Shown here: one piece after another, positions 35,600-45,105 of the stretch
How the letters are laid out: the number at the start of each line of letters is the position of its first letter
Numbering within the stretch: position 1 is the first letter of the stretch
NCBI RefSeq assembly: GCF_047272945.1
Contig: NZ_JBKOPS010000009.1
Span: 1-64,000, forward strand
DNA: 64,000 bases
Reading direction: 5' to 3'
From: Rubrolithibacter danxiaensis
GTDB taxonomy: Bacteria; Bacteroidota; Bacteroidia; Sphingobacteriales; Sphingobacteriaceae
Translations under genes and position numbers: made by a program
Notes under the pieces: generated by a model
Told to the model about the DNA's origin: nothing
Seen by the model: only the letters and a program-made list of their open reading frames with translations
Databases searched by the model: none

Positions 35600-36210
35600 C
35601 TTCTATGCAGCAGCTGGTTGAAAAAGTAAGAAATTACGTTGGGGTAAAAAATAATGGTGAGGATTATTCCTGCAATAGCGCCGTAAAAATGCGCATCGTG
35701 GTTTATATGGCTCGACTGTTTGGAAGCATATACGCTGTAGGCTAAATAAAGTACCCCGAAAAGTACTGCCGGAATTGGGATCGGAATTGGAAATATCATC
35801 ATTGATGAAAGCGGGTAAAATAAAATAAAGCTGAATACCACTGCCGATACAGCGCCCGAAGCACCCAGGCTGTTATACCAGAAATGATCTTTGTGTTTTA
35901 TGATAGTGCTTATATCACTTAAAGCAAGGCTGGCAATGTATAAAACCGCGAATTGCCAGTGGCCGATTATCTTTTCAAGATTAAAAGCAAAAAAATAATA
36001 AGAGAGCATGTTAAAGAAAAGATGCCCCCAGTCTTTGTGGATTAAACCGCTGGTAAAAATAGAATAAACACGTTCTCCTCTGTTTACACTGTATGGATGC
36101 AGCATAAATTTGCCGTAAACTTCCTCGTTATAAAAAGCATACAAACTTGTTACGATGGTAAGTAAAAAAATTACACTGGCTACGGGAGTTTCATTAATGT
36201 ATTCTTGCAT
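35596..36210 (-). CDS. rhomboid family intramembrane serine protease
   Basis: A 204-residue membrane protein with six hydrophobic segments. The catalytic serine lies in NSLGASGAVSAVVFS (Ser 118) and the catalytic histidine in HDAHFYGAIAG (His 174); an HLFFNM segment (His 63, Asn 67) supplies the oxyanion-site residues. The full Ser-His dyad is intact, so it should cleave transmembrane substrates within the inner membrane. A second, much longer rhomboid is encoded at 51888-53441. Confidence 0.9.
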   Translation of the reverse strand: MQEYINETPVASVIFLLTIVTSLYAFYNEEVYGKFMLHPYSVNRGERVYSIFTSGLIHKDWGHLFFNMLSYYFFAFNLEKIIGHWQFAVLYIASLALSDISTIIKHKDHFWYNSLGASGAVSAVVFSFILFYPLSSMMIFPIPIPIPAVLFGVLYLAYSVYASKQSSHINHDAHFYGAIAGIILTIIFYPNVISYFFNQLLHRS

Positions 36211-36229
36211 GAGGGAAAAATACAGTTTT

Positions 36230-36928
36230 TTACCATAATCCCTCGGGGCCGAAGGTATATTTTATACCAATACTGCCAACACCCAGCATATCAGGACTTA
36301 CATTTTTAAAAATTGTCGGCGGATCGTTATAACCGTCCAGTCCTTCGCCAAAGGTTACGTTAAACTGGTACTTTGCACTTACAACAAAACGGGTATAGCC
36401 CCAGTAATCGGTTTTCAGGTCGAAATTCATACCAATTTCAGCAGGTAACAGCAAGCCCATGCTTTTATCTTTTCCGGGGAAAGTATAAATAGTTCCATCT
36501 GGGCGGGGCTTGTTTCTAACTATTTCCTTCTGGTTATTCATAATTACTCCAATACCAGTTCCCATGTATAGATTGCGGATGAAATACCACTTTGGATAAA
36601 GATCAACGTTTACAACCTGCCCGATACTGATTTTTCCATTTGCTGTGATAGAGGTATAATTATTTTTAAAATAACGAAGATGAGGATCGGTAAACCGGTC
36701 GCCTCCTGTAACTAATCCGTTTTGAAATTCCAGTCCGGCTGTAAGAAAAGGAGTAATGTAATAATCGCCGGTAGCGATAATAGAATAAGAAGGTGTTTTT
36801 TTATCAAGATCAGCGAAAGCTGCGTTTGCGCCTACACCGAGACCAACAGCCATTCGGTAGAAATTATATTGCGCAAAAGATACTTTACAGGTAAGTAAAA
36901 CAAATAATAGTAAAAGCGCTTTTTTCAA
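36230..36928 (-). CDS. outer-membrane beta-barrel protein
   Basis: A 232-residue protein with a signal peptide (about 1-19, SFA|QYN) and alternating strands that end with GSIGIKYTFGPEGLW, in keeping with a small outer-membrane barrel of the porin-like OMP_b-brl type. The only start that preserves the signal peptide is TTG at 36926-36928; the first internal ATG falls after it. No function can be given. It precedes the rhomboid gene on the same strand by 19 bases and may share its transcript. Confidence 0.7.
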   Translation of the reverse strand: MKKALLLLFVLLTCKVSFAQYNFYRMAVGLGVGANAAFADLDKKTPSYSIIATGDYYITPFLTAGLEFQNGLVTGGDRFTDPHLRYFKNNYTSITANGKISIGQVVNVDLYPKWYFIRNLYMGTGIGVIMNNQKEIVRNKPRPDGTIYTFPGKDKSMGLLLPAEIGMNFDLKTDYWGYTRFVVSAKYQFNVTFGEGLDGYNDPPTIFKNVSPDMLGVGSIGIKYTFGPEGLW

Positions 36929-37044
36929 CGTATTGAAGTATTGAGAGCAAATCTTAAAAGTATTGTAAAACTACAATAAATTCTAAAAATTCACCAAAAT
37001 TAGGTTAATTCACTGAATTGGTTTTGTACGTTAAAGTTAATATT

Positions 37045-38295
37045 ATGTTTCTGAATTATAATTTTACCTTCCTGGAGCGTTTTTTGAAATACGTTACCAT
37101 AGATACGCAGTCTGATCCGTATTCTCCAACCTGTCCTTCAACCGAAAAACAGAAGAACTTAGGCCGCCTGCTGGTAGAAGAGTTGAAAGAAATGGGAATA
37201 GAAGACGCAGCGCTGGATGAATTCGGATATGTTTATGCTACCATCCCTTCCAACACAGGTAAAAATGTTCCGGTAATTTGTTTTTGCTCCCACATGGACA
37301 CTTCTCCTGATTCAAGCGGAGCGAATGTAAAACCAATGGTACATAAAAACTATCAGGGACAAAATCTGGTATTGCCAGACGACCCGAAACAGGTTATAAA
37401 ACAGAATGAACACCCGGATCTGGCATCCAAAATTGGTGAAGATATTATAACAGCCAGCGGATCCACTTTACTTGGAGCGGATAACAAGGCAGGAGTTGCT
37501 GAAATAATGGACGCAGCTAATTTTTTAATGCAGAACTCGGCTGTAAAGCACGGTGCAATTAAAATTCTTTTCACTCCTGATGAAGAAATTGGCCGTGGAG
37601 TTGATAAGGTTGACCTTAAAAAGTTAGGTGCTGTGTACGCCTATACAATTGACGGAGAATCAAAAGGCACGATGGAAAATGAAACGTTTTCCGCAGACGG
37701 CGCCATACTTACAATAAAGGGAGTAAGTGCTCATCCCGGCTTTGCAAAAGGGAAAATGGAAAGCGCCATTAAAATTGCTGCTGAAATAATCGCTTTACTA
37801 CCAAAAGACAAACTTTCGCCGGAAAGCACAGCAGAAAAGGATGGCTTTATTCATCCTGTAGCTGTAAACGGAACTATTGAAGAAGCAACCGTTGAATTTA
37901 TTATCCGCGATTTTTCTACAAATGAGTTAAAAAAACACGAACGAATTTTAGAGCTTATTGCAGAAGAAGTGATGCAGGGATATCCTGGCTCTTCATTTAA
38001 ACTGGAAATAAAAGAGCAGTACCGCAATATGAAAGATGTTTTAGATCAGCATCCAAAGGTAATTGAATATGCCCGCAAAGCGATTGAAAGAATCGGTTTA
38101 AATCCTCAGTTAAGAAGTATCCGCGGAGGAACGGATGGCTCAAGGCTATCTTTTATGGGATTGCCCTGTCCTAATCTGTTTGCAGGAGAACATGCATTTC
38201 ACAGCAAACAGGAGTGGGTTTCGGTCCAGGATATGCAGAAAGCAGTAGAAATGATCGTAAACGTGGCCACGATATGGGAAGAAGAAAGTAATTGA
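37045..38295 (+). CDS. pepT: peptidase T (tripeptide aminopeptidase)
   Basis: A 416-residue cytoplasmic zinc aminopeptidase of family M20B that removes N-terminal residues from tripeptides. The ATG at 37045 is used; an upstream in-frame TTG is rejected. Metal and catalytic residues are in CFCSHMDTSPDSS (His 83, Asp 85), LLGADNKAGVAEIMDA, FTPDEEIGRG, YTIDGE and FAGEHAFHSKQEW. The length matches PepT from other bacteria (about 408). It stands alone on the plus strand. Confidence 0.95.
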   Translation: MFLNYNFTFLERFLKYVTIDTQSDPYSPTCPSTEKQKNLGRLLVEELKEMGIEDAALDEFGYVYATIPSNTGKNVPVICFCSHMDTSPDSSGANVKPMVHKNYQGQNLVLPDDPKQVIKQNEHPDLASKIGEDIITASGSTLLGADNKAGVAEIMDAANFLMQNSAVKHGAIKILFTPDEEIGRGVDKVDLKKLGAVYAYTIDGESKGTMENETFSADGAILTIKGVSAHPGFAKGKMESAIKIAAEIIALLPKDKLSPESTAEKDGFIHPVAVNGTIEEATVEFIIRDFSTNELKKHERILELIAEEVMQGYPGSSFKLEIKEQYRNMKDVLDQHPKVIEYARKAIERIGLNPQLRSIRGGTDGSRLSFMGLPCPNLFAGEHAFHSKQEWVSVQDMQKAVEMIVNVATIWEEESN

Positions 38296-38363
38296 ACAGG
38301 TAGAGTTAAAAAATAATTGCTTACTTTATTAAACTTATATAAGCAGGATAAGTCGATTATTGT

Positions 38364-39137
38364 ATGAAAAGAAGTTTAATTTTTTCTTTACTATTCACCG
38401 TTTTTATTACTTCACAGGGGTTTTCTCAAAAAAATGACATTTCCAAAAATCAGCTTCTGGATAGGGCCATCGTCATTGACGGAAACTTTTCTGAATGGAA
38501 CGATTCTTTACGGGTTTATAATCCCGAAGCTAACATAACCTATGCTGTTGGCAACAACGATTCAACATTCTACCTTGCTGTAAAAACTGCGGATCCGCAA
38601 ATGATAAGAAAAATTCTCACTTTCGGATTCAGCTTCAGCATTAATAAAGAAGGAAAAAAGAAGCCGGAAATTACGGTAACCTATCCCTATATTGATCGTG
38701 TAGCAATGCCTGTTGCTGCAAAACGCCCTGCCGGCCCTCCTGATTTTAATAAGCTCAACAAGTTGCAGCTTGCAAAAGTAAAGGGAGTAATTGTAAAAGG
38801 TTTGAAGGAACTTCCGGATGGAAACATTGCTCTTAAGAATGAATACGGCATTCAGGCAACAGCAACAATTGACGACAAGAACATTTTCCGTTACGAGCTT
38901 TCTGTTCCGCTTCAGTACTTAAATCTTGAAGCATCTTTTGATGGAACCCTTGCTTATAATTTTAAAATTAACGGGCTGGAAAGAACAGTGCTGGAGCGTA
39001 GCCCGCGAAATCGCAGTTACGGTTATGGAGGTTATGGATATGGCTACGGAGGCTATGGTTACGGTGACGACGTTTACCGGCGTAAAATAACCGATGCCAT
39101 TGAGTTTTGGGAAAAGTATAAGCTGGCAGGCAACTAA
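38364..39137 (+). CDS. secreted protein with sugar-binding-like domain and Gly/Tyr-rich tail
   Basis: A 257-residue exported protein (signal peptide about 1-21). Residues about 32-110 (DRAIVIDGNFSEWNDSLRVY and onward) resemble the DOMON/CBM9-like fold found in surface proteins; DGxxxEW near the N-terminus is typical. After a basic segment the C-terminus (about 215-240) is a tandem of Gly-Tyr units (YGYGGYGYGYGGYGYGDD). The DNA there is itself a short imperfect repeat. The function is unknown. Confidence 0.65.
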   Translation: MKRSLIFSLLFTVFITSQGFSQKNDISKNQLLDRAIVIDGNFSEWNDSLRVYNPEANITYAVGNNDSTFYLAVKTADPQMIRKILTFGFSFSINKEGKKKPEITVTYPYIDRVAMPVAAKRPAGPPDFNKLNKLQLAKVKGVIVKGLKELPDGNIALKNEYGIQATATIDDKNIFRYELSVPLQYLNLEASFDGTLAYNFKINGLERTVLERSPRNRSYGYGGYGYGYGGYGYGDDVYRRKITDAIEFWEKYKLAGN

Positions 39138-39158
39138 GAACCTTCCTCTCTTTTTTAA

Positions 39159-39797
39159 ATGATATTTCGACTCTCGGAATCCGACCTTGTATTCCCTCCG
39201 GCAGAATTAGCCGATGAAGATGGTTTGTTAGCCGTAGGGGGAGACCTTTCTCCGCAGCGATTAATCTTGGCATATAAAAACGGAATTTTCCCCTGGTATT
39301 CAGAAGAAACTCCTATTCTCTGGTACTCTCCCCATGAACGTTTTGTACTTTTTCCAGAAAAACTGCGCATCAGTAAAAGCATGCGCCAGGTTTTAAGGTC
39401 AGAGCGATTTATTGTTACAGAGAACGAAGCTTTTGAAGAGGTAATAAAAGCTTGTGCTACCGCTTATCGGAAAGACCAGGACGGAACCTGGATTACTGCC
39501 GAAATGCAGCAGGCCTACATCGAACTTCATAAATCAGGCAATGCACATTCTGTAGAAGTATGGGAAAACAAAGAACTCGTAGGTGGCTTATATGGCGTGA
39601 AAACGGGTAGTGTTTTCTGTGGAGAAAGCATGTTCAGTAAGGTGAGCAATGCTTCTAAAACGGCATTAATATGGTTGTGTAACAATAAAAATTACCGCTT
39701 AATTGACTGCCAGATTGCAAGTGAACATCTTGAAAAAATGGGCGCAGAGCTCATAAGCAGAGCTGTATATATGCGCTATCTGAATTCCGGATATTGA
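39159..39797 (+). CDS. aat: leucyl/phenylalanyl-tRNA--protein transferase
   Basis: A 212-residue enzyme that adds Leu or Phe from aminoacyl-tRNA to N-terminal Arg or Lys of proteins, marking them for ClpAP in the N-degron pathway. Family motifs are FPPAELADEDGLLAVGGDLS near 14-33, AYKNGIFPWYSE near 40-51, WYSPHERFVL and, further on, GLYGVKTGSVFCGESMFSKV, plus LIDCQ near the end. The length is normal. It is transcribed from the plus strand 21 bases after the preceding gene. Confidence 0.96.
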   Translation: MIFRLSESDLVFPPAELADEDGLLAVGGDLSPQRLILAYKNGIFPWYSEETPILWYSPHERFVLFPEKLRISKSMRQVLRSERFIVTENEAFEEVIKACATAYRKDQDGTWITAEMQQAYIELHKSGNAHSVEVWENKELVGGLYGVKTGSVFCGESMFSKVSNASKTALIWLCNNKNYRLIDCQIASEHLEKMGAELISRAVYMRYLNSGY

Positions 39798-40000
39798 AGC
39801 AGATAATTCGCTCCAAATTCTCGCTATATATTGTAACATGTTCATCCCTGAACCGTAAAATATCCCGGATTAAAAACAAAACCGCCATTAGAGATTTCGG
39901 GAGATTAAGATAGATTGAGAAGGTTTTTTAACTGCAAGCCTTTAAAACCTGAAAAAGAAGTTCCTAATCCTTTCGGAAAGCTTTAACGAGCTTTTATCTT

Positions 40001-41497
40001 ATGAAAATTTTACAACCTTCAGAAAACCTGTCAGAGAAACAAATCAATTCAGGTTTAAAATTAGTAATTGCCGACGGACTTGCTGCAGAAGGCATGGTTA
40101 CCTTAACCGGAGGAGCATTTTTAGTGGCAATCGCCATTCATTTAGGAGCTTCAAACTTTCAATTAGGTTTGCTGGCTGCTCTTCCTACATTTTCGAGTAT
40201 TTTTCAGTTAGCATCCATCTGGCTGGTACGCCGTTTTAATAACAGAAGGGCGATTTCTGTAGTAAGCAACTTTATTGCCCGTTTCCCGCTGCTGGTAATT
40301 GGTATGCTCCCCTTCATGTTTTCGGGAAGCACAAGTATACAGGTACTGATATTCTTACTGTTTTTTCATTACTTTTTTGGTTCTGTTGCCGGTGCCAGCT
40401 GGAATTCGTGGATGAAAGACCTGGTTCCTGAAAATAAGCTTGGAACTTATTTTTCTCATCGCAGCCGCGTAACGCAAATATTAAATGTTACCATGAGCCT
40501 TCTGGTAGCTACTTCGCTTGATTACATAAAAGCACATCATCCCGATAAAGAAATTATTGCCTACTCTTTAATGTTCTTAGTTGGTGGTTTGCTTGGCATG
40601 CTGGGGGTTTACGCCCTTTCGCGTACACCCGAGCCTAAATCGTACCTTTCAAATGAAAATTTCCTTAAACTGTTTAAAAAACCTTTGCGTGATAAGAACT
40701 TCCGGAACTTAATGGTTTTCCATTCCTTCTGGGCATTCTCTTTAAATATGGCAACGCCGTTCTTCTCTGTTTTTATGTTAAAAACACTCGGATTGCCGCT
40801 GTCCTATATTATCCTCTTCGGAATAGTAAACCAGATAAGCAGTATTTCTGCATTAAAATTATGGGGCCGCTACGCAGACAGGTTCAGTAACAAAACAATT
40901 ATCAGGATAAGCGCCCCTATTTATGTAGGTTGTATTGTTGCCTGGGCTTTTGTAGGAATGGCACCCACTATGTATTACAGCATAGGTTTGCTTGCTATTA
41001 TTCATATCCTTAGCGGGATGTCAACCGCAGGAGTAAACATTGCGTTATCAAATATCGGACTAAAACTGGCATCGAAGGAAGAAGCTATAGTATACCTCAC
41101 TTCTAAAAACATGATGGTGGCCTTATTTTCAACCATCGCACCTATGATTGGAGGATTAATGGCTGATTTTTTTGCAAATCACGAATTTATATGGAACCTG
41201 GAGTGGAAAAGTGCCAACGTGGTTAACAGTCTCCCGATAATTGCTTTAAAAGGCTGGAACTTCTTCTTTGTAATAGGAGGATTTATGGCGCTGTTTTCTT
41301 TAAGATTGTTGAAAAATGTAAAAGAAAAAGGAGAAGTTGGAAAAGAAAGAGCTGTTATTTATATGAAAGCAACTTTCAGGTCGAAACTGAAAGGATATTC
41401 AAAAAACCAGTTCGACCTGTCTAAAATTTTAAGCCCGGTTGCACTTCCTACATTAATTAAGAAAAGAGTTTCAGGAATACTGGATTTTGAAAAATAA
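40001..41497 (+). CDS. major facilitator superfamily transporter
   Basis: A 498-residue membrane protein with about twelve transmembrane helices, opening AEGMVTLTGGAFLVAIAIHL. Characteristic MFS loops are visible (WLVRRFNNRRAISVV near helix 2-3, GRYADRFSNKTIIRIS near helix 8-9). It contains SVAGASWNSWMKDLVPENKL, found in an uncharacterised MFS clade common in Bacteroidota and Firmicutes. The C-terminal 60 residues are cytoplasmic. The substrate is unknown. Confidence 0.85.
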   Translation: MKILQPSENLSEKQINSGLKLVIADGLAAEGMVTLTGGAFLVAIAIHLGASNFQLGLLAALPTFSSIFQLASIWLVRRFNNRRAISVVSNFIARFPLLVIGMLPFMFSGSTSIQVLIFLLFFHYFFGSVAGASWNSWMKDLVPENKLGTYFSHRSRVTQILNVTMSLLVATSLDYIKAHHPDKEIIAYSLMFLVGGLLGMLGVYALSRTPEPKSYLSNENFLKLFKKPLRDKNFRNLMVFHSFWAFSLNMATPFFSVFMLKTLGLPLSYIILFGIVNQISSISALKLWGRYADRFSNKTIIRISAPIYVGCIVAWAFVGMAPTMYYSIGLLAIIHILSGMSTAGVNIALSNIGLKLASKEEAIVYLTSKNMMVALFSTIAPMIGGLMADFFANHEFIWNLEWKSANVVNSLPIIALKGWNFFFVIGGFMALFSLRLLKNVKEKGEVGKERAVIYMKATFRSKLKGYSKNQFDLSKILSPVALPTLIKKRVSGILDFEK

Positions 41498-41511
41498 TAG
41501 GGGCCAGGTTA

Positions 41512-41931
41512 TCAGAGATAGGATTGTTTTTCCAGGTAACTTTGTAAAATAATGGTGGCCGAGATAGTATCAATCCGCTCCTTATTCTGCCGGTCTTTCT
41601 TCTTAAAACCGCTTTGCGCAATGGCGGCGCTTGCCATTTTCGAAGTAAACCGTTCATCGATGGTTTGTACCGGTATTTGCGGAAAGTTCTTCTTCAAAAT
41701 TGTAATAAAACCTTTAACATGCTGACCAGATTCTGACGCTGTACCATCCATTTGTTTAGGTTCACCAACTACAAAACAAGCCACTTCTTCGGTTTGAAGG
41801 TATCTTTTCAAATAGTCAACTGCATCTTTCGGATGAATTGTTTCCAGGCCTGTAGCTATTATCTGTAAAGGATCGGTAACTGCAACTCCAATACGTTTGG
41901 TTCCATAATCAAAAGCCATTATACGGGCCAT
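41512..41931 (-). CDS. ruvX: Holliday junction resolvase RuvX / pre-16S rRNA nuclease YqgF
   Basis: A 139-residue RNase H-fold nuclease. The start MARIMAFDYGTKRIGVAVTD at 41929-41931 is chosen; a longer in-frame extension does not resemble the family. Conserved acidic positions are in DYGTKR near residue 7, VVGEPKQMDG near 66-75 and TIDERFTS near 99-106, consistent with the two-metal site. In E. coli the family matures the 5' end of 16S rRNA; a Holliday junction role has also been proposed. It is convergent with the MFS gene. Confidence 0.95.
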   Translation of the reverse strand: MARIMAFDYGTKRIGVAVTDPLQIIATGLETIHPKDAVDYLKRYLQTEEVACFVVGEPKQMDGTASESGQHVKGFITILKKNFPQIPVQTIDERFTSKMASAAIAQSGFKKKDRQNKERIDTISATIILQSYLEKQSYL

Positions 41932-42107
41932 GAGCTGATTTAAATAAATGTTAAAAAGCAAAGGTACGCTTTCATAAAACAGGATCATATGCTGTTCATG
42001 ACTTACTTTAGTTTTTAGTGTTAAAAAATTTCTGTTTTAATCCCCCAATTGTAAAAAGTGTAGCACCTCATATCCCACATCTCATTTCTATTTCTTATTT
42101 TGCACAA

Positions 42108-43253
42108 ATGCAGTTTTCTGATATTATCGGTCAAAACGAAGTAAAAGAACATCTTATCCGTACGGTAAAAGACGGTCGGATAAGTCATGCACAATTATTT
42201 TTAGGTCCGGAAGGTTGCGGGAGTTTACCGCTTGCCCTTGCTTACGCTCAGCTTATTTCATGTCAGAATCCGTTGGAAAAAGATAGCTGTGGCCAGTGTT
42301 CCTCCTGCCGGAAATACAGGAGGCTCATTCACCCTGACCTGCATTTTTCCTACCCTTTTTTTGCAAAGCATAAAGACGATACGGCTATAACCTTTATTGA
42401 AGAATGGCGTGAAACTTTTCTTGCAAACCCGTACTTAAACCTTGACAGTTGGAGAGAATCGTTAGATGCAGAAAACAAACAGGCAAACATTAATATTGCT
42501 GAATGTCACCAGATAATAAAAAAATTAAGTTTAAAACCATTTGAAGGAGAATACAAGGTTTTAATAATGTGGCTTCCGGAATATCTGGATAAAGAAGGAA
42601 ACACATTGCTTAAAATCATTGAAGAACCTCCGCAAAAAACACTGTTCCTTTTAGTTGCTCAAAACCAGGACCAGATATTAAACACCATTCTTTCTCGTAC
42701 TCAACTCGTTAAAATAAACAAGCTGAAGGATAAAGAAATAAAAGAACATCTTATTCAAAACCTCCAGGTTGAGCAGCAAAGAGCCGAGCAGATTGCTTAC
42801 CTGAGTGAAGGAAATATGAATACGGCTCTCACCCTTTTACATGGCGAAAGCAACAATAATTTCAACTTGTTTTCAAACTGGTTGCGTATGTGTTTTACCA
42901 ACCGGGGTGTTCAGATAATTGATTTTGTGGAGGCCGCAGCAAAATATGGCCGCGAGAATCAGAAAAACTTTTTGCGCTTTGGAATGAAAATGTTTCGTGA
43001 AGTGATGATTACACTTTCCAACGCCCGGTCTCTGGTTAATTTGCCGGAAGCTGAAAAAGAATTTATTTTCAACGTAAGTAAAACCTTAAACCTGGCTCAG
43101 GCCGAAGCACTATACAATGAGCTTGAAAAAGCACACTATCATATAGAAAGAAACGCAAACCCTAAAATTTTATTTTTAGATGTATCTTTGCAATTTGTTA
43201 AAATATTAAAGTTTAATACGCTCCCCAAGGGGACTCAATATATATTCAATTAA
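42108..43253 (+). CDS. DNA polymerase III subunit delta' (clamp-loader)
   Basis: A 381-residue AAA+ clamp-loader subunit. The ATG at 42108 (MQFSDIIGQNEVKEHLIRTV) is chosen over an upstream in-frame start. The P-loop is degenerate (LGPEGCGSLPLALAYAQ), as expected for delta', which binds but does not hydrolyse ATP. Four cysteines in SCQNPLEKDSCGQCSSCRK form the zinc module; the SRC-like sensor region NTILSRTQLV follows. The gene overlaps ricT by one base. A TTATTTTG near-match to the -7 element ends five bases before the ATG. Confidence 0.9.
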   Translation: MQFSDIIGQNEVKEHLIRTVKDGRISHAQLFLGPEGCGSLPLALAYAQLISCQNPLEKDSCGQCSSCRKYRRLIHPDLHFSYPFFAKHKDDTAITFIEEWRETFLANPYLNLDSWRESLDAENKQANINIAECHQIIKKLSLKPFEGEYKVLIMWLPEYLDKEGNTLLKIIEEPPQKTLFLLVAQNQDQILNTILSRTQLVKINKLKDKEIKEHLIQNLQVEQQRAEQIAYLSEGNMNTALTLLHGESNNNFNLFSNWLRMCFTNRGVQIIDFVEAAAKYGRENQKNFLRFGMKMFREVMITLSNARSLVNLPEAEKEFIFNVSKTLNLAQAEALYNELEKAHYHIERNANPKILFLDVSLQFVKILKFNTLPKGTQYIFN

Positions 43254-44572
43254 TGGGATGTGGAAGTTGTTCATCAGGCGGCGGATGTACGCCTGCAGGC
43301 TGCAAAAGTAACGGCACTTGCCTTACAAACGGTTGCAGTAAATTAGATGTTTACGATTGGCTGGCCCACATGGACCTGCCATCAAATTATAAACCCTTCA
43401 ATATAGTTGAAGTAAAATTCAAGGGTTCCCGTAAGGATTTTTACATTAACCACGAGGATATTTACGTGGAAAACGGTGAATTAGTAGTTGTTGAAACCCC
43501 AACAGGAGGATACGACGTTGGCCATATTTCTCTAACCGGAGAATTGGTGAGAATGCAATTGAAAAAGAAGCATCTGAAAACGGAAGACGTTACCAAAAAA
43601 ATTCTTCGTAAAGCTTCTCCTGCTGATGTAGATAAGTGGAAAGCCGCAAAAGATCTGGAATGGGAAACTATGCACCGGGCAAGAAAGCTCGCCATAGATT
43701 TAAACCTTTCTATGAAGCTGAGCGACGTAGATTACCAGGGGGATAAAACAAAGGCTACCTTTTATTATACCGCCGAAGGACGGGTTGATTTCCGGGAACT
43801 GATCAAAAAGATGGCTGAGGCATTCCGCATACGCATTGAAATGCGGCAAATAGGCATGCGCCAGGAGGCGAGCCGGCTTGGAGGGCTCGGGTCCTGCGGA
43901 AGAGAGCTTTGTTGCTCAACCTGGCTAACCGACTTTAAAACGGTTTCTACCTCTGCTGCCCGGTATCAAAACCTTTCCTTAAATACCTTAAAGCTTGCGG
44001 GCCAGTGCGGTAAATTAAAATGCTGCCTCAATTACGAGCTCGATACGTATATGGACGCTCTTAAAGACATTCCGGATGATATTGAACGATTAGAAACCGG
44101 AAAAGGTACTGCACGGCTTCAGAAAACGGATATTTTTAAAAAATTAATGTGGTTCAGTTATCCGAACGAAGAAAACTGGATTCCCCTGGAAATAAAACGT
44201 GTACGCGAAATTCAGAAACTGAATAAGGAAGGGATAAAACCAGAAGACTTAAAAGAAGAAGCGGCTGAAATTGATGCTGCACCTTTGGCTAAAGTACTGG
44301 ATTATGAAAATGTAGTAGGCCAGGATAGTTTAACCCGTTTAGACGAAAGAACAAGGAAAAAGAAAAAGAAGAATAAGAACAGAAATAAAAACGGGGCGGT
44401 ACAAACCGGGCTACCGGGTACTGTTAAAACCGCTGAGGGAAAACCTCAAAGTCAGGCCGATTCAGCAGAAACGGAAAAAACAAGCCCGAAGCCAAACCAG
44501 GGAAACCGGAACAATCGCAGGTTCCGTAACCGGGGAAATAATAACTCCAATAATCCAAAAGAAAACTCATAA
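43253..44572 (+). CDS. ricT: PSP1-domain protein RicT (YaaT)
   Basis: A 439-residue protein with the PSP1 C-terminal domain. A Cys-rich N-terminus (GCGSCSSGGGCTPAGCKSNG) and the conserved cysteines in LGSCGRELCCSTW and GQCGKLKCCLNYE are the ligands that, in Bacillus RicT, bind iron-sulfur clusters in the Ric complex affecting RNase Y. The tail (about 365-439) is basic, Lys/Asn/Arg-rich and disordered. TAATG overlaps join it to the delta' gene upstream and to gldH downstream, so the three form one transcript. Confidence 0.85.
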   Translation: MGCGSCSSGGGCTPAGCKSNGTCLTNGCSKLDVYDWLAHMDLPSNYKPFNIVEVKFKGSRKDFYINHEDIYVENGELVVVETPTGGYDVGHISLTGELVRMQLKKKHLKTEDVTKKILRKASPADVDKWKAAKDLEWETMHRARKLAIDLNLSMKLSDVDYQGDKTKATFYYTAEGRVDFRELIKKMAEAFRIRIEMRQIGMRQEASRLGGLGSCGRELCCSTWLTDFKTVSTSAARYQNLSLNTLKLAGQCGKLKCCLNYELDTYMDALKDIPDDIERLETGKGTARLQKTDIFKKLMWFSYPNEENWIPLEIKRVREIQKLNKEGIKPEDLKEEAAEIDAAPLAKVLDYENVVGQDSLTRLDERTRKKKKKNKNRNKNGAVQTGLPGTVKTAEGKPQSQADSAETEKTSPKPNQGNRNNRRFRNRGNNNSNNPKENS

Positions 44573-45039
44573 TGCCAGCACGGTTTTTATTGTTATGTTT
44601 TTTTGCACTAAGCTTAACTGCCTGTACTGATAACTTTATAGTTGATACAAGCCAGGCAATATCAAACCGCAACTGGAGTTATATAGAAAAGGTTAAAATT
44701 CCTGTCACTATTGAAGACGTAAACCAAAAATATAACCTTTATATCAACTTACGCCACACAGCAGACTACAAATACTCAAACATCTTCATACTTATTCATG
44801 AAATAAGGCCGGATAAGAAACGAATTACGCTTCGTAAAGAGTTTAAACTTGCATATCCGGATGGTGAATGGCTTGGAAGCGGTTCTGGAAATATTTATAC
44901 CTACCAGCTTCCATTCAGAGAAAATTACACCTTCCCGGAAAAAGGCACCTATGTTTTTGAAATGGAACAAAATATGCGTGATAACCCCTTGAGGGAAGTG
45001 ACGGATGTTGGGCTACGGGTGGAACCTGTAACTGAATAG
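44572..45039 (+). CDS. gldH: gliding motility lipoprotein GldH
   Basis: A 155-residue lipoprotein with signal ending SLTACTDN (Cys 18). The sequence AISNRNWSYIEKVKIPVTIE and YNLYINLRHTADYKYSNIFI matches GldH, a lipoprotein required for gliding in Flavobacterium and conserved in non-gliding Bacteroidota, where its role is less clear. Its start overlaps the ricT stop as TAATG. The ricT-gldH order is typical of this phylum; the penicillin-binding protein gene that often follows is absent here. Confidence 0.88.
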   Translation: MPARFLLLCFFALSLTACTDNFIVDTSQAISNRNWSYIEKVKIPVTIEDVNQKYNLYINLRHTADYKYSNIFILIHEIRPDKKRITLRKEFKLAYPDGEWLGSGSGNIYTYQLPFRENYTFPEKGTYVFEMEQNMRDNPLREVTDVGLRVEPVTE

Positions 45040-45054
45040 TCAGAAATAAAATAA

Positions 45055-45084
45055 TCGCAGGCTCGGCTAAAACCCAGTCTGCGA
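45055..45084. terminator. possible terminator between gldH and murF
   Basis: TCGCAG (45055-45060) and CTGCGA (45079-45084) form a 6-bp stem with a large loop between convergent genes; A/T-rich flanks follow on both sides. The stem is short, so the call is weak. Confidence 0.35.
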
Positions 45085-45105
45085 CTCAAATATTTTTAAT
45101 ACTAC

